Positions 1 to 12,080 of a stretch of 23,732 nt of DNA are shown piece by piece. This DNA comes from Silene noctiflora (taxonomy: Eukaryota; Streptophyta; Magnoliopsida; Caryophyllales; Caryophyllaceae). A program made the translations under genes and the position numbers. The notes under the pieces are model-generated. The model saw only the letters and a program-made list of their open reading frames with translations, was not told the origin of the DNA and did no database searches. The stretch covers positions 29,363 through 53,094 of the forward strand of contig VHZZ01003050.1 of assembly GCA_009801015.1 (NCBI GenBank). The letters run 5' to 3'. Within the stretch, counting starts at the first letter, position 1. The number at the start of each line of letters is the position of its first letter.

Positions 1-88
1 ACTGACTGAATTATAAGGACTTTTTCAACTACAGTATTCTGGTCACAACTGCTTACTATTTCTGTCTCCTTGATTGTCTAGATTTTAG

Positions 89-2183
89 CTATGCGTCACC
101 CACGGAGACTTGTCCTTGCTGGCTGCCTCTCTGCTATGATTGTGAGTAGACCTCGGTCTTCTACTTATTACGCTATTTATTTGTGTTCAAACTATTCTGT
201 AATTTTGGATGTCTGATAATACTTTTATTTAGGTGATGACAACGCTCTCAGTTGTTGTTGGATGGGCTGCTCCCAATTTGGTAAGTGTACTTGGTAGTGG
301 AAAGACTGTACCTATTATTTTCTCCCGTATTTTTACAATATGCTTACCTACTAATGCTATGATTTTGAACTGCTCAGATATCTCGAAATTTGACTCATCA
401 TATCGCAACTCTATTATTCCTTGGGTTTGGATGTTGGTCATTGTGGGAAGGTTTCCATGGAGAAGGGTAATTATTTCTATTTTCGTCTTCATTCATTTAT
501 CTTCTCGTGTTGATCCTCCCCCCTCCCCCCAGATAAAAAAACATCACAAATTTACAACAGTTGAGAAAAGTTGAAAGCGGTCGTTGTGGATTTTCCATTC
601 TTAGCTAATTTAATTTGATTGTGCAGAGACGACGGTGAATTAGACGAAGTTGAAAAGAAATTGGTTAGTATATGGCTCCTTTCTTTGACCTATGGTACGT
701 TTATCTTAGATTTCCGTAACTGATTGCTGTTATTTTATTAGGATGCTGACTTCCAGGGAGTCAAAGGAGCATCCAAAGGCAAGGTAGGATTTTGTGATTC
801 TGGTAACTTGTAATTGTGTTTAATTTTTCCTGTAATTTTTGCGGCTAGTAAATACTCCGTGGTTCATTTTTGTGTGTGTTATCCAATGTATTGATTCCCA
901 TAAACTTATTTATAATAACGTTGCCCTAGTGCCTCAAAGACTCCTACTTATGGCGGGGCCTGGGGTAAAGGGGTCATATGTAAGTAAGTAATCTTAACCA
1001 TTTGTTGAAGATATATAGTTTCAAGATGCCATAAAGAAAATTGATCGGTAAGTGGGGGAATTTAATACATTTTATCATATATATAGAAGTGAACCCCTTT
1101 GCGTCGTTGCTTATCGTCGTAATAATAACAAATAATATAATGATGCTTGGATTCTCAGTAATAAAATCAATACTTGTGTAGTTGTGTGTTCTTAACCTTT
1201 ATCAACATTACACCTAAGATAACTGTCTTAACTTGGTCGCTGATAGCTACTTGGCGTGTGAATTTTCCAGCATTTAGTTATTTCTCGTGTTGATCTGCTT
1301 ATATATTTTCAATAACCGTAATGAACTGGAGAATACTCACCATGGTTTTACGTGTTCCAGGATGATGACGAGAAAAAGAAGAGCAGGCCATTTCTTACTC
1401 AATTTCTTTCACCAATCCTTCTACAGGTAACTGAGAGTAACAATGTTCAGGACTCCATTTGAATTACATATATTCTCCAAGTCAGGCTATTAATATTTGA
1501 TTGACCTTTGTTTTCATTCTTTTGCAGGCATTTACTATTACCTTCTTTGGTGAATGGGGTGACAAGAGCCAGGTAAGCCATAAAGAAAGCTCTGTGAATT
1601 TTGATGTTCCTACGCTCTACAATTTCACTACCCCCATTAACGCTATCTATGGTATAATTTCAGCTGGCAACCATTGGTCTAGCAGCCGATGAGAATCCAT
1701 TAGGTGTTGTTCTTGGTGGGATTCTGTGAGTATTACATGTTACCTTTCTCCTTTCCGGTATTTTAAATAATTTTATGCTCCTTGTTCATTTTATAATGTC
1801 TAGAAGACAAAGGTTGAAACCGTAAACGTTTCATTTAAACATGTTTCATGCTTTGGCCATTGAGCATTGGGTTAATGTTGTTGTTGTATAGTTCTCATGT
1901 GATGCATGGCTCAAACCCCATGATTAATTGATGTTTCTTGTCTGTAATGTGTAGAGGACAAACTTTGTGCACGGTAACTGCTGTCATTGGTGGGAAGAGC
2001 TTAGCGTCTCAAATATCCGAGAGAGTGGTATGTCGACTGCAAGTGTGCAACCACTGTGTATTACTCCTACCTATTTTAGTCGTATGACTAAAGTCCTTTG
2101 ATTTCTATGACCAGGTCGGAATTTTTGGTGGATTTCTCTTCATTATTTTTGGAATCCAGTCTTTCCTTTCTCCAGTCCACTAA
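89..2183 (+). CDS. GDT1-like (UPF0016/TMEM165 family) cation transporter, 3' part of the gene
   Basis: Ten exons join in frame, each bounded by AG and GT: 89-141, 233-280, 378-466, 627-663, 742-783, 1361-1426, 1528-1572, 1664-1725, 1955-2027, 2115-2183. They encode about 194 residues. The first visible exon starts with two bases of a split codon and then MRHPRRLVLAGCLSAMI, so the N-terminus, including the first E-x-G-D-K/R-T/S motif of the family, lies left of the window. The second signature motif is present as EWGDKSQ (exon 1528-1572). It is followed by LATIGLAADENPLGVVLGG and the C-terminal helix ending IQSFLSPVH. A charged, Lys/Asp-rich loop (exons 627-783 and 1361) separates the two halves, as in this family. 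Members exchange Mn2+ or Ca2+ for protons in Golgi or ER membranes (yeast Gdt1, human TMEM165, Arabidopsis PML3-5). The length and the lack of a chloroplast-type extension fit the PML3/4/5 group. I cannot say which paralogue. Confidence 0.93.
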
Positions 2184-3250
2184 TTTTCATGCGACACGTC
2201 TTCAAGAGGTTAGTACAAATTTAATTTGATAAATCTGCCTCATGCGGAAGAGCAGAAATTTTTCATTTAAGCGCGGAAAAGAACATATTTTTGTATGCAA
2301 GCTCAATTTGGGATATATGAACACATGTACATGTACATGACCGTGAATTCGTGTACTTTCGTGTATTGCAGGGAGGAATTGCTCTACCCAGCTTTAAAAC
2401 AGATACAACAAATAACAATTTTGCTGGATATTGATTCACAACGCATTTTTGCTGGATATTGTTGCTCCATACACGATTGTTGTCCTCTTGTTGTTCATAC
2501 AAACTTGTTTATGGGCTAAAATCGGCTAAAATCGCCACTAGCCTTAATCTTATATTGTTAGCTACTTTTATTTTTTTTTTCAAGAATTATTAGTGACTTT
2601 GTTGTTGATTTCTGATATCTTCTCTGATAACAGCATATAATCAACCGATTACAAATCAAATTAGGATTGTCGGTTATTGCTGTTTTCCATAAACTGAGGC
2701 ACGAAAATGTTAGTTAAGTTGTGAGCATCAACCTGTCAACATTGATTTTATCCCCCCCACAAAGAAGGGAGTTATATCGACAGTCAGAAAATTGTGTCGA
2801 TTGTATTGTTCATAAACAAGGCATAAGTACGCTAGCAAGGCCTTGCATTGACCGTGTCGACTATTATTTCCGTCCCTGCTCTTTATGCTAGTAAGGCCTT
2901 AATTCAATGTCAATGTTTCAGGACTGCTTCTGAACAATGTTGTGTTCTACGATTGCTCGAGTAAATATACTGTCGCAGTATTAATGAATCGTTTCATATG
3001 CGTATATGACTACCTGAAAGCTATGCTCTGGATCCAACGTTTTTCGATGATAATCGACATGCTGATGCATTCACCCAAGCCCAATTCAAAAACTTGCCAT
3101 ACATACAGAAGTTTAGTAAATGCATACATAAGTTTTGCTTGTCTGAAGTTGTACAGTAGTTTCGACGTAGTTGATCACTTGGTCATTGTTGTCTAATGTT
3201 AACAAAGTCACGTGAGATACGCTAATGTAATTAAACTGTCCAAATCTTGG
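2184..3250. other. 3' flank of the GDT1-like gene, no further gene seen
   Basis: About 1 kb follows the GDT1-like stop codon. Reading frames here are short and have no recognisable protein similarity. A possible 3'-UTR intron could run from 'gaggttagtac' (GT at about 2210) to 'gtattgcag' (about 2371), but nothing decides this. No clear AATAAA signal was seen. The sequence contains simple T-runs (about 2570-2580) and no terminal repeats I could recognise. Confidence 0.4.
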
Positions 3251-3780
3251 TTGAATTTTCAACATATGTACGAGTAGTTATTAACCCAACAACAACAACA
3301 ACAAAAAAAAAAACAAAAAAAAAAAAACAGCGAGTCAAAATAGAACTTACAGATGGACATCGGTTTTGTCATTCCCTGACTCGTGCCGGCCTACCTTACC
3401 GGGAGGAGAAAACCAAACGTCCAGGGCACATGAAAGTAGACTTCGAGCGTGTCGGTGAAATGGAAACGACGACCCATGACGTGTCTTGTCGTGCAGTGCT
3501 TGGGTGTACCCAAGCAATTCCTTCATTTTAGCCCTATTTATTTGCATTTTGGGCAATGCCAAGTGAGTCGTGTCGTGCCTGAGCAGCCCACTTGAGTTAT
3601 GCACAATCTTCTTTCTCAAACATCAAACCCATGTACATACCCCGACCCATATCATGTCATACCATGCTGTACCATGACAATCTCGTCTCGTGCTAAAATG
3701 AGTCATGTTGCCATGACGGGGCGTGCCAATCAAACGGCCCGCTCCATCCCAATTCAGCCCAATTCAAATTAAGATCCGAT
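3251..3780. repeat. Low-complexity ACA/poly-A tract and a GC-richer repeat-like segment
   Basis: At about 3289-3330 an (ACA)n run passes into two long A-runs. The next 400 bases are richer in G and C than their surroundings. They carry recurring 'cgtgtcgtgc'-type words ('gtgtcttgtcgtgc' near 3480, 'gtcgtgtcgtgcctg' near 3568, 'ctcgtctcgtgc' near 3680) and a short stem, CTTGGGT-gt-ACCCAAG, at 3498-3513. This pattern resembles degenerate dispersed repeat DNA rather than a gene. I see no terminal repeats or target-site duplication, so the element class is not assigned. Confidence 0.35.
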
Positions 3781-3861
3781 CCAAAACAAAAAAGACCGAC
3801 ATAAATCTTCACAAATGAAATATCTCATCTCATATTATTAGGTCGGTTTAAATTTCCTAAG

Positions 3862-4270
3862 TTTATATAAATCCGCCATTAAAATTTCACATTTTACACC
3901 ACGCTTCAGTTCATGAGCTATCAATCTCTCATTTTGTTCTAGATCTAATTTTTGGTACGTCTTTCTCTTTTCTCAATTCATTTGTTTTTTTTTTTTTTAA
4001 TTAATCGCATTTATCGTCTTTCATATTTGTTTACCTTTGATTAAAATACGATTGATTGGGACAGAGGGTGTAGTTTGAAGTGTAATTTTAGGGTTTTGTG
4101 TTATTTTTGCTAAACCCTAATTTGTTGCATATACTTAAACCCTAGTTTGCCTAATTCTGGCAGGGTATACTTAAAACCCTAATTTTGTAGTTTATACTTA
4201 AAAACCCTAGAAATAGGAACGGGATAATTGGGTGATTTTTGATTTTTTTGGTTTGTTTGTGTTTAGAGAG
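3862..4270 (+). promoter_or_regulatory. BRR2 core promoter, leader, probable 5'-UTR intron and telo-boxes
   Basis: A TATA box, TTTATATAAAT, lies at 3862-3872, which would place transcription start near 3895-3905. A plausible leader exon ends at 3954 before GTACGT, and an acceptor TTTAG ends at 4266, four bases before the ATG. This makes a 312-base 5'-UTR intron. Inside it are at least five copies of the plant telo-box core AAACCCTA or its reverse complement (about 4089, 4113, 4137, 4173 and 4201). Telo-boxes are typical of promoters and leader introns of plant growth and translation genes. The TATA and telo-boxes are read directly; the intron is inferred from splice signals only. Confidence 0.6.
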
Positions 4271-7200
4271 ATGGCGGAAGCACACGCGAGGTTTAAGCAG
4301 TTTGAGTATAAATCGAATGCGAGTTTGGTGTTAACGACAGACTCGCGTCCAAGGGATACACATGAGCCTACTGGTGAACCTGAGTCTCTGTATGGTAAAA
4401 TTGACCCGAAATCGTTTGGGGATCGAGCGGCTAGGGGGAGGCCGCCTGAATTAGATGAGAAGCTTAAGAAGTCGAAGAAAAAGTCGCGTGAGAGGGAGGC
4501 GGCGGAAGCTGGGGGAGTGAGGCAGGGGAAGAGACGACGGACTAAGGAGGAGAGTGTTTTGAGTGTTATTGATGAGGCGGTTTATAAGCCTAAGACGAAG
4601 GAGACTAGTGCTGCTTTTGAGGCTATGTTGAATATTGTTCAAGGGGCGCTTGGTGGGCAGGAGCCTGGGATATTGCAGGGGGCTGCTGATGAGATTTTGG
4701 CGACTTTGAAGGATGACACGATTAAAGGGCCTGATAAGAAGAAGGTGATTGAGAAGTTATTGGGTACTGCTGAGGTGTTTGATTCGTTGGCTGCTTTAGG
4801 GAAAAAGATTACGGATTACCAAGAGGGCGGCGACGTTGGGCAGTCGTCAGGGAGTGGGGATGTTGTGGATGAAGGGGGTGTTGCTGTGGAGTTTGAGGAA
4901 AATGAGGAGGATGATGAGGAGAGTGATCTTGATATGGTGCAGGAAGATGAGGAGGATGATGACGATTTGGCAGAAGCTGGTGGGTCTGGTGGTATGCAAA
5001 TGGGTGCCGGAAATGATGATGACGATATGCAGGAAGCTGACGAGATGGCGTTGAGTGTTAAAGTTATTGATGCTTATTGGCTTCAGAGACAGATTTCTGA
5101 AGCCTTTAAGACTGCGATTGATCCGCAACAAAGCCAGATACTTGCTGAGGAGGTTCTTAAAATTCTTGGTGATGGGGATGATAGGGAGGCTGAGAATAAG
5201 CTNTTGGTACACCTTGATTTCGACAAATTCTCCCTTGTCAAGTATCTCTTGCGAAATANGAGGAAAATTGTGTGGTGTACTCGTCTAGCGAGAGCTGAGA
5301 ATGAGGAAGAGAGGAAGCGAATTGAAGAAGAGATGGTGATGGGATCGGATCCAGAATTAGCTGCAATTCTGGAACAGCTGCATGCCACCAGGGCTACTGC
5401 CAAAGAGAGGCAGAAGGATGTGGAGAGGAAAATTAAGTCAGAGGCTCGTCGTTTGATTGACAATAATGCTGCAGACGGGGACCACCGTGGTCCTAGAGGT
5501 TTAGTTGAGAAAGATTCTGAGAATGGTTGGTTGAATGGGCAGCGCCAATTTCTCGATCTGGATAGCATCGCTTTTGAACAAGGTGGCTGTTTCGTGGCAA
5601 AAAAGAAGACTACTGCAAGATGGATCTTTCCGGCATCAGGCTAAAGGGTACGAGGTAGTTCATATTCCTGCTTTGAAAGCTAAACCACTTGAACAAGACG
5701 AACAAATGGTGAAAATTTCTGCAATGCCAGAGTGGGCACAGCCAGCTTTCCAGGGCATGACTCAGCTCAATAGGGTTCAGAGTAAAGTCTATGAGACAGC
5801 ACTCTTCGCAGCTGACAATATTCTTCTCTGTGCTCCAACTGGTGCTGGGAAGACCAATGTTGCTGTCCTGACCATATTACAACAGATTGCGTTGAATAGG
5901 GGTCCTGATGGATCTTTTAATCACAGTAGTTATAAGATCGTGTATGTGGCCCCCATGAAAGCACTTGTGGCCGAAGTGGTTGGTAACCTGTCTAATCGGT
6001 TGCAACATTACGGTGTTAATGTGAAGGAGTTGAGTGGAGATCAGTCATTGACTAAGCAACAGATTGATGAAACTCAGATAATTGTCACAACTCCTGAGAA
6101 ATGGGATATTATCACCAGGAAGTCGGGTGATCGGACGTACACACAGCTTGTTAAACTTCTTATCATTGATGAAATTCATCTGCTTCATGATAATAGAGGT
6201 CCAGTTCTTGAGAGTATAGTGGCTAGGACTGTCAGGCAGATCGAAACTACACAAGAGAATATCCGGCTAGTTGGATTATCAGCTACTCTTCCTAATTATG
6301 AGGATGTGGCATTGTTTTTGAGGGTTGATGTACAAAAGGGTCTGTTTCACTTCGACAACAGCTATCGACCTTGTCCCCTTGCTCAACAGTACATTGGAAT
6401 CAATGTGAAGAAGCCACTACAAAGATTCCAACTGATGAACGATGTTTGTTATGAAAAGGTGATGGCCGTTGCCGGAAAACACCAGGTTCTTGTTTTTGTC
6501 CACTCCAGGAAAGAGACAGCGAAGACTGCTCGTGCTATAAGGGACACGGCATTAGCAAATGATACCCTTGGCCGATTCCTAAAAGAGGACAGTGCAAGTC
6601 GTGAGATTCTTCACACTCATACTGACTTGGTCAAGAGTAATGACCTCAAGGACCTTCTACCTTATGGATTTGCAATTCATCATGCTGGGATGGCGAGGGC
6701 TGATCGCCAGCTTGTCGAGGATCTCTTTGCCGATGGTCACGTGCAAGTCCTAGTTTCCACTGCAACCCTTGCTTGGGGTGTTAACTTGCCTGCCCATACT
6801 GTGATTATCAAGGGAACCCAGATCTACAATCCCGAAAAAGGAGCCTGGACTGAATTGAGTCCTTTGGATGTTATGCAGATGTTGGGTCGAGCTGGTAGAC
6901 CCCAGTATGATACTTATGGAGAGGGGATTATCATTACTGGCCATACAGAATTGCAGTTTTACCTTTCACTTATGAATCAGCAGCTTCCTATTGAAAGCCA
7001 GTTCATTTCGAAATTAGCTGATCAGTTGAATGCAGAAATTGTTCTAGGGACTGTCCAAAATTCTACAGAAGCCTGCAACTGGATCGTTTATACTTACCTA
7101 TATATTCGGATGCTGCGTAATGGTACTCTATATGGCTTAGCAGCTGATGCGCTTGTGCATGATGACACATTGTACGAGAGAAGAGCTGACCTGGTAAAAT

Positions 7201-10200
7201 TCTTCTTCTATCCTTACCTTATGTTTTATATTTTTATTGATTCCATATTTCCATGGAATCCTGTTATTTCTTCTGAATCCCTATGCTTATTTTCATTTGT
7301 CCCTGATTGAGTCTTATCTGAACATTTTGTTGTGGCTTAGCTATTCTTCTTTAGTTTCTACAGAAGTTCCTCTAAGATTCATTATAAACATGTGACATTA
7401 TACATGGATCCCCAAATCATCTTAATTTATAGCTCTTAGACAAATGGCCTTAATCACACAATGTCACACAATGCGCGGGATCTAAACTAGTTATAAACTA
7501 AAAGATCTAAGTAATGAATTAGCCCCTTCTTTTGAGTAATGATAATGCCAAATGAGGAGCCATTTGTAGTCTTGTACTTCATTAAGTTATCAATTAAGGA
7601 GCATCAGTTTTTGTAAATTCAGAGTTTCAGTGAACATTATGATTTTTCATAATTGGATTAAATGTCAATATCTATATATTCTGGTAGTGGCCTAAAAAAA
7701 CCGCATCTTATGGAAACTTGTATGCAAGCTGGGGGGATTGATATTCTAGAATGAATAATAGAGAATCGTGGTATATCATTAAACTTGATTGACACTCCTA
7801 ATTCTGACAAAATAGAACTTTGAGTCTATCAAAATTTCCACGAAGCGAAGAATGATATGACATCTTTTATTTATATTCACGGTGATTAATTAAATGAGAA
7901 TACTTGCATTATCAAAGCTGCCAGGATATAATTGGTAGTTCTTACCCATCATTATTTTCTATATGGACATCATTAAAAAGATTCAGATATAATATTCTTT
8001 ATTTGTTTTTTTGGATGAAGTAATATATAATACTATAATAGCCTCATCCTTGTCAAAATGGCTTTGAGAAAAACACAGTACTGATTAAACTTAGATTTAC
8101 CTAATTACAAGTGAGACCTATTCCAGTTCATTTTGGATATCTTAATTGCTGTGTTTTGTTATGAATGACTCAACACATTTATACCTTCAAGAAGTTTCAA
8201 TAGCCTGACTTTTTATCGATTTTCCAATTTTCAGATTCATTCCGCTGCTACAGTCTTGGACAAAAACAACCTGATAAAATATGATCGGAAGAGTGGATAC
8301 TTCCAGGTGACTGACTTGGGTAGAATTGCCAGTTACTACTACATAACTCATGGAACTATATCAACTTACAATGAGCATTTGAAGCCAACTATGGGTGACA
8401 TTGAGCTTTGCCGGTTGTTCTCTCTCAGCGAGGAATTTAGATATGTGAGTGTCAGGCAAGACGAGAAGATGGAATTGGCCAAGCTTTTGGATCGTGTTCC
8501 AATCCCCATTAAAGAGAGCTTGGAAGAGCCCAGTGCTAAAATCAATGTTTTACTTCAAGCCTATATTTCACAGTTAAAGCTTGAAGGTCTGTCACTAACA
8601 TCAGACATGGTTTATATAACTCAGGTATTCTTCTATTCAGTTATGACGATTTTTTTTATTTGCATGTGCATTCCTTTACTTAATGTTATCGGCATTTGAT
8701 TAATTTCTCCATGATTGTAAACATGTGGATCATAGAACTCAATTAAGAGAAAATATTAGACTTTGGCAAAATGCATTTTGGTAATAGTTCTCTTCCAAAA
8801 TTTTGCATACCCTCTTCAAAACCCTGTCTCTGCCACTCTAGTGAATTTATTTTCACTTTTTTTTTTTCTGTTGCAGAGTGCAGCTCGTCTTCTCCGAGCA
8901 CTATTTGAGATTGTCTTGAAGAGAGGTTGGGCTCAGTTGGCAGAGAAAGCTTTGAATTTGTGCAAAATGGTACAAAAGAGAATGTGGAGTGTCCAGACAC
9001 CGCTCCGTCAGTTCACTGGGATTCCAAATGATGTGCTTATGAGGCTGGAGAAGAAGGATCTTGCCTGGGAGAGATATTATGATCTTTCTTCACAAGAACT
9101 TGGGGAACTTGTAAGAATCCCAAAGCTCGGCAAAACACTTCATAAGTTTATTCACCAGTTTCCAAAGCTTAACCTTGCGGCCCACGTTCAGCCTATTACT
9201 CGATCCGTACTTCAGGTGGAACTCACCATCACACCTGACTTCCAGTGGGATGACAAGATCCATGGATACGTGGAGCCTTTCTGGGTTATTGTGGAAGATA
9301 ATGACGGTGAATACATTCTCCACCACGAATACTTCATGCTGAAAAAGCAGTACATTGATGAAGACCATACTCTGAATTTCACTGTTCCAATATCTGAGCC
9401 TCTGCCACCTCAATATTTCATTCATGTTGTATCTGATAAATGGTTGAGATCAGAGACTGTTTTGCCTGTTTCTTTCCGGCACCTTATATTGCCTGAGAAG
9501 TATCCTCCCCCTACTGAGTTACTGGATTTGCAACCACTGCCAGTGAGCGCGTTAAGAAATTCGTTGTATGAAGCTCTTTATCAGGAGTTCAGGCATTTCA
9601 ATCCCGTTCAGACACAAGTTTTCACCGTTCTGTACAACACAGATGACAATGTCTTGGTCGCTGCACCTACTGGTAGTGGAAAGACCATCTGTGCTGAGTT
9701 TGCTATCCTTCGGAATCATCAGAAAAGCCCTGAAAGCACAATGCGTGTTGTCTATATAGCTCCGATGGAGGCTCTTGCAAAGGAGCGATATCGTGATTGG
9801 GAGAGGAAGTTTGCAAGAGGTCTTGGTTTACAGGTGGTGGAGCTTACTGGTGAGACGACAACCGATTTAAAATTACTAGAGAGGGGGCAGATTATAATAA
9901 GCACTCCTGAGAGATGGGATGCTTTATCGAGGCGTTGGAAGCAGCGAAAAAATGTTCAACAAGTCACCCTTTTCATCGTTGATGAGCTGCACTTGATTGG
10001 TGGTCAAGGTGGCCCCGTTTTGGAGGTGATTGTGTCAAGGATGAGATACATTGCAAGCCAAGTAGAGAATAAAATCCGCATTGTGGCGCTATCAACTTCT
10101 CTTGCTAATGCCAAGGATCTCGGTGAATGGATAGGTGCTACCTCACATGGGCTTTTCAATTTTCCTCCGGGGGTACGTCCGGTGCCACTGGAAATTCACA

Positions 10201-12080
10201 TTCAAGGTGTAGATATCGCTAATTTTGAGGCAAGAATGCAAGCTATGACTAAGCCAACATACACTGCTATTGTGCAACACGCTATTGTGGAACGCAAAAA
10301 GATTCATAAGCCCGCTATTGTTTACGTTCCAACACGGAAACATGCCTCACTTACTGCACTGGATCTCGTGGCATATACTCACGGAGACAGTGGAGAGGAA
10401 CCATTATTTTTATTGCACTTTTTGGAAGAGTTGGAGCCTTTTACTGATAAGATAAAGGATCCGACCCTCAAAACCACACTGAGAGTTGGCGTGGGCTTTC
10501 TCCATGAAGGGCTAGATAGCACTGACCAAGAGATCGTCTCCCAGCTATTTGAAGCCGGGTGGATTCAAGTTTGTGTTATGACAAGTTCGATGTGCTGGGG
10601 CGTGCCTCTGTTGGCGCATCTGGTGGTAGTCATGGGAACCCAACATTATGATGGCAGAGAAAACGCTCATACCGATTACCCCGTTACTGATTTGCTGCAG
10701 ATGATGGGTCATGCAAGCCGTCCTTTGTTAGACAAGTCCGGGAAGTGCGTTATTCTCTGCCATGCACCCCGAAAGGAATACTACAAAAAGTTTTTATATG
10801 AAGCATTCCCTGTTGAAAGTCACTTGCACCATTATCTACACGATAATCTGAATGCTGAAATAGTTGTCGGGGTTGTTGAGAGTAAGCAGGATGCTGTGGA
10901 TTATCTCACATGGACATTTATGTACAGGAGGCTCACGCAGAATCCCAATTACTACAATCTTCAGGGGGTCAGCCATAGGCACTTGTCAGATTATCTATCT
11001 GAGCTCGTTGAGAACACACTCAGTGATTTGGAGGCAAGTAAATGTATTTCTATTGATGATGACATGGATCTCTCTCCTTTGAACCTTGGTATGATTGCCT
11101 CGTATTATTACGTCAGTTACACCACAATCGAGCGGTTTAGTTCTTCGTTGACCCCTAAGACCAAATTGAAGGGTCTCTTGGAGATTCTGGCTTCTGCCTC
11201 GGAGTACTCAGACCTGCCAGTTCGGCCCGGTGAAGAAGAGACGATTCGAAAGTTGGTCCATCACCAAAGATTTTCATTCGAGAATCCGAAGTACACAGAC
11301 CCAAATGTTAAAGCAAACGTGCTGCTGCAAGCCCACTTCTCAAGGCATCCTGTTGGTGGCAATCTAGCATTGGATCAACGCAAAGTAATCATTTGTGCTA
11401 CTAAATTGCTTCAGTCAATAGTTGATGTTATTTCCAGCAATGGTTGGCTAGGTCTTGCTCTTCTAGCCATGGAAGTAAGCCAAATGGTGACGCAAGGCAT
11501 GTGGGAGCGTGACTCCAATCTGTTGCAACTCCCGCATTTCACCAAGGATTTGGCCAAGAGGTGCCAAGAGAATCCTGGAAAATCTATCGAGACCGTCTTT
11601 GACTTAGAGGAAATGGAGGATGACGAAAGGAAGGATCTCTTGCAGATGTCCGACATGCAGCTGCTCGACATTGCTCGCTTCTGCAATCGCTACCCGCACA
11701 TTGACATGACATATGATGTGGTGGATTCTGACGAGATTAGGGCAAACAAGTATGTTACATTAGATGTGACCCTTGAACGGGATTTGGAAGGGAGGACCGA
11801 AGTGGGGCCTGTAGACTCTCTTAGATACCCCAAGGCAAAAGAAGAGGGTTGGTGGCTAGTGGTGGGAGATACAAAGACTAACCAGGTGCTCGCTAATAAG
11901 AGAGTGGCCTTACAGAGGAAAGTTAATACCAAGCTCTCGTTTCGGGCTCCTAAGGAACTTGGTAAGAAGAATCTAACCCTTTACTTTATGTGTGATTCAT
12001 ATATGGGATGTGATCAGGAGTACAACTTCTCAATCGACATCCAAGAGCCAGTTGCTGGAGACGACGTTGAGAGTGATTAA
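4271..12080 (+). CDS. BRR2: BRR2 / DExH12 U5 snRNP ATP-dependent RNA helicase
   Basis: Coding exons are 4271-7193, 8235-8624 and 8877-12080, with GT..AG introns of 1041 and 252 bases. The product unwinds the U4/U6 snRNA duplex during spliceosome activation. Counting one base out for a frame slip near 5590-5615, the protein is about 2171 residues, the size I recall for plant BRR2A. Order: basic and charged N-terminus; acidic stretch (about 200-270); PWI-like region (about 280-355). First Ski2-like cassette: Walker A APTGAGKT near 522-529, DEIH 633-636, SATLPNY, motif [11 protein letters not shown] 869-877. First Sec63 unit: ASYYYITHG near 1005. Second cassette: APTGSGKT near 1367-1374, DELH 1473-1476, STS in place of SAT, motif [11 protein letters not shown] 1712-1720. 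Second Sec63 unit: IASYYYVSY near 1844. In this family the first cassette is the active helicase and the second is regulatory. The chosen ATG follows the leader acceptor and gives the family N-terminus [13 protein letters not shown]. Confidence 0.95.
5580..5645 (+). other. Reading-frame slip within BRR2 exon 1
   Basis: Upstream the frame reads [13 protein letters not shown] and then [18 protein letters not shown] before TAA at 5642-5644. The family sequence resumes in the +1 frame as [20 protein letters not shown] from about 5614. Exon 1 (2923 bases) is one base over a multiple of three, so one surplus base (or two missing bases) near AAAAAAGAAGACTACTGC restores the frame. Nothing resembling an intron lies between. 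The region contains unresolved bases at 5203 (CTN, Leu whichever base) and 5259 (ANG, probably Arg or Lys). A sequencing or assembly error is therefore the likeliest cause; a real null allele of an essential gene is less likely. Confidence 0.8.
7194..8234 (+). other. BRR2 intron 1
   Basis: The donor GTAAAAT follows the codon for Leu in RRADL. The acceptor TTTTCAG precedes [11 protein letters not shown], matching the family sequence across the junction. The intron is AT-rich and has no coding potential, no terminal repeats and no recognisable element. Intron phase is 0. Confidence 0.9.

Noticed and set aside
233-574. Open frame across a GDT1-like exon and its flanking introns (113 codons)
   Set aside because: Only the first 16 codons are the real exon; the rest reads through a donor GTAAGT into intron. 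The family sequence continues at 378 after splicing.
3247-3531. Lys-rich frame of 94 codons and an opposite-strand frame at 3347-3619
   Set aside because: The Lys and Thr runs come from the ACA and poly-A tract, and the rest is repeat-like DNA. No domain or codon pattern supports a gene.
4847-5568. Antisense frames of 121 and 161 codons within BRR2 exon 1
   Set aside because: They mirror the conserved BRR2 coding sequence and have no family similarity of their own.
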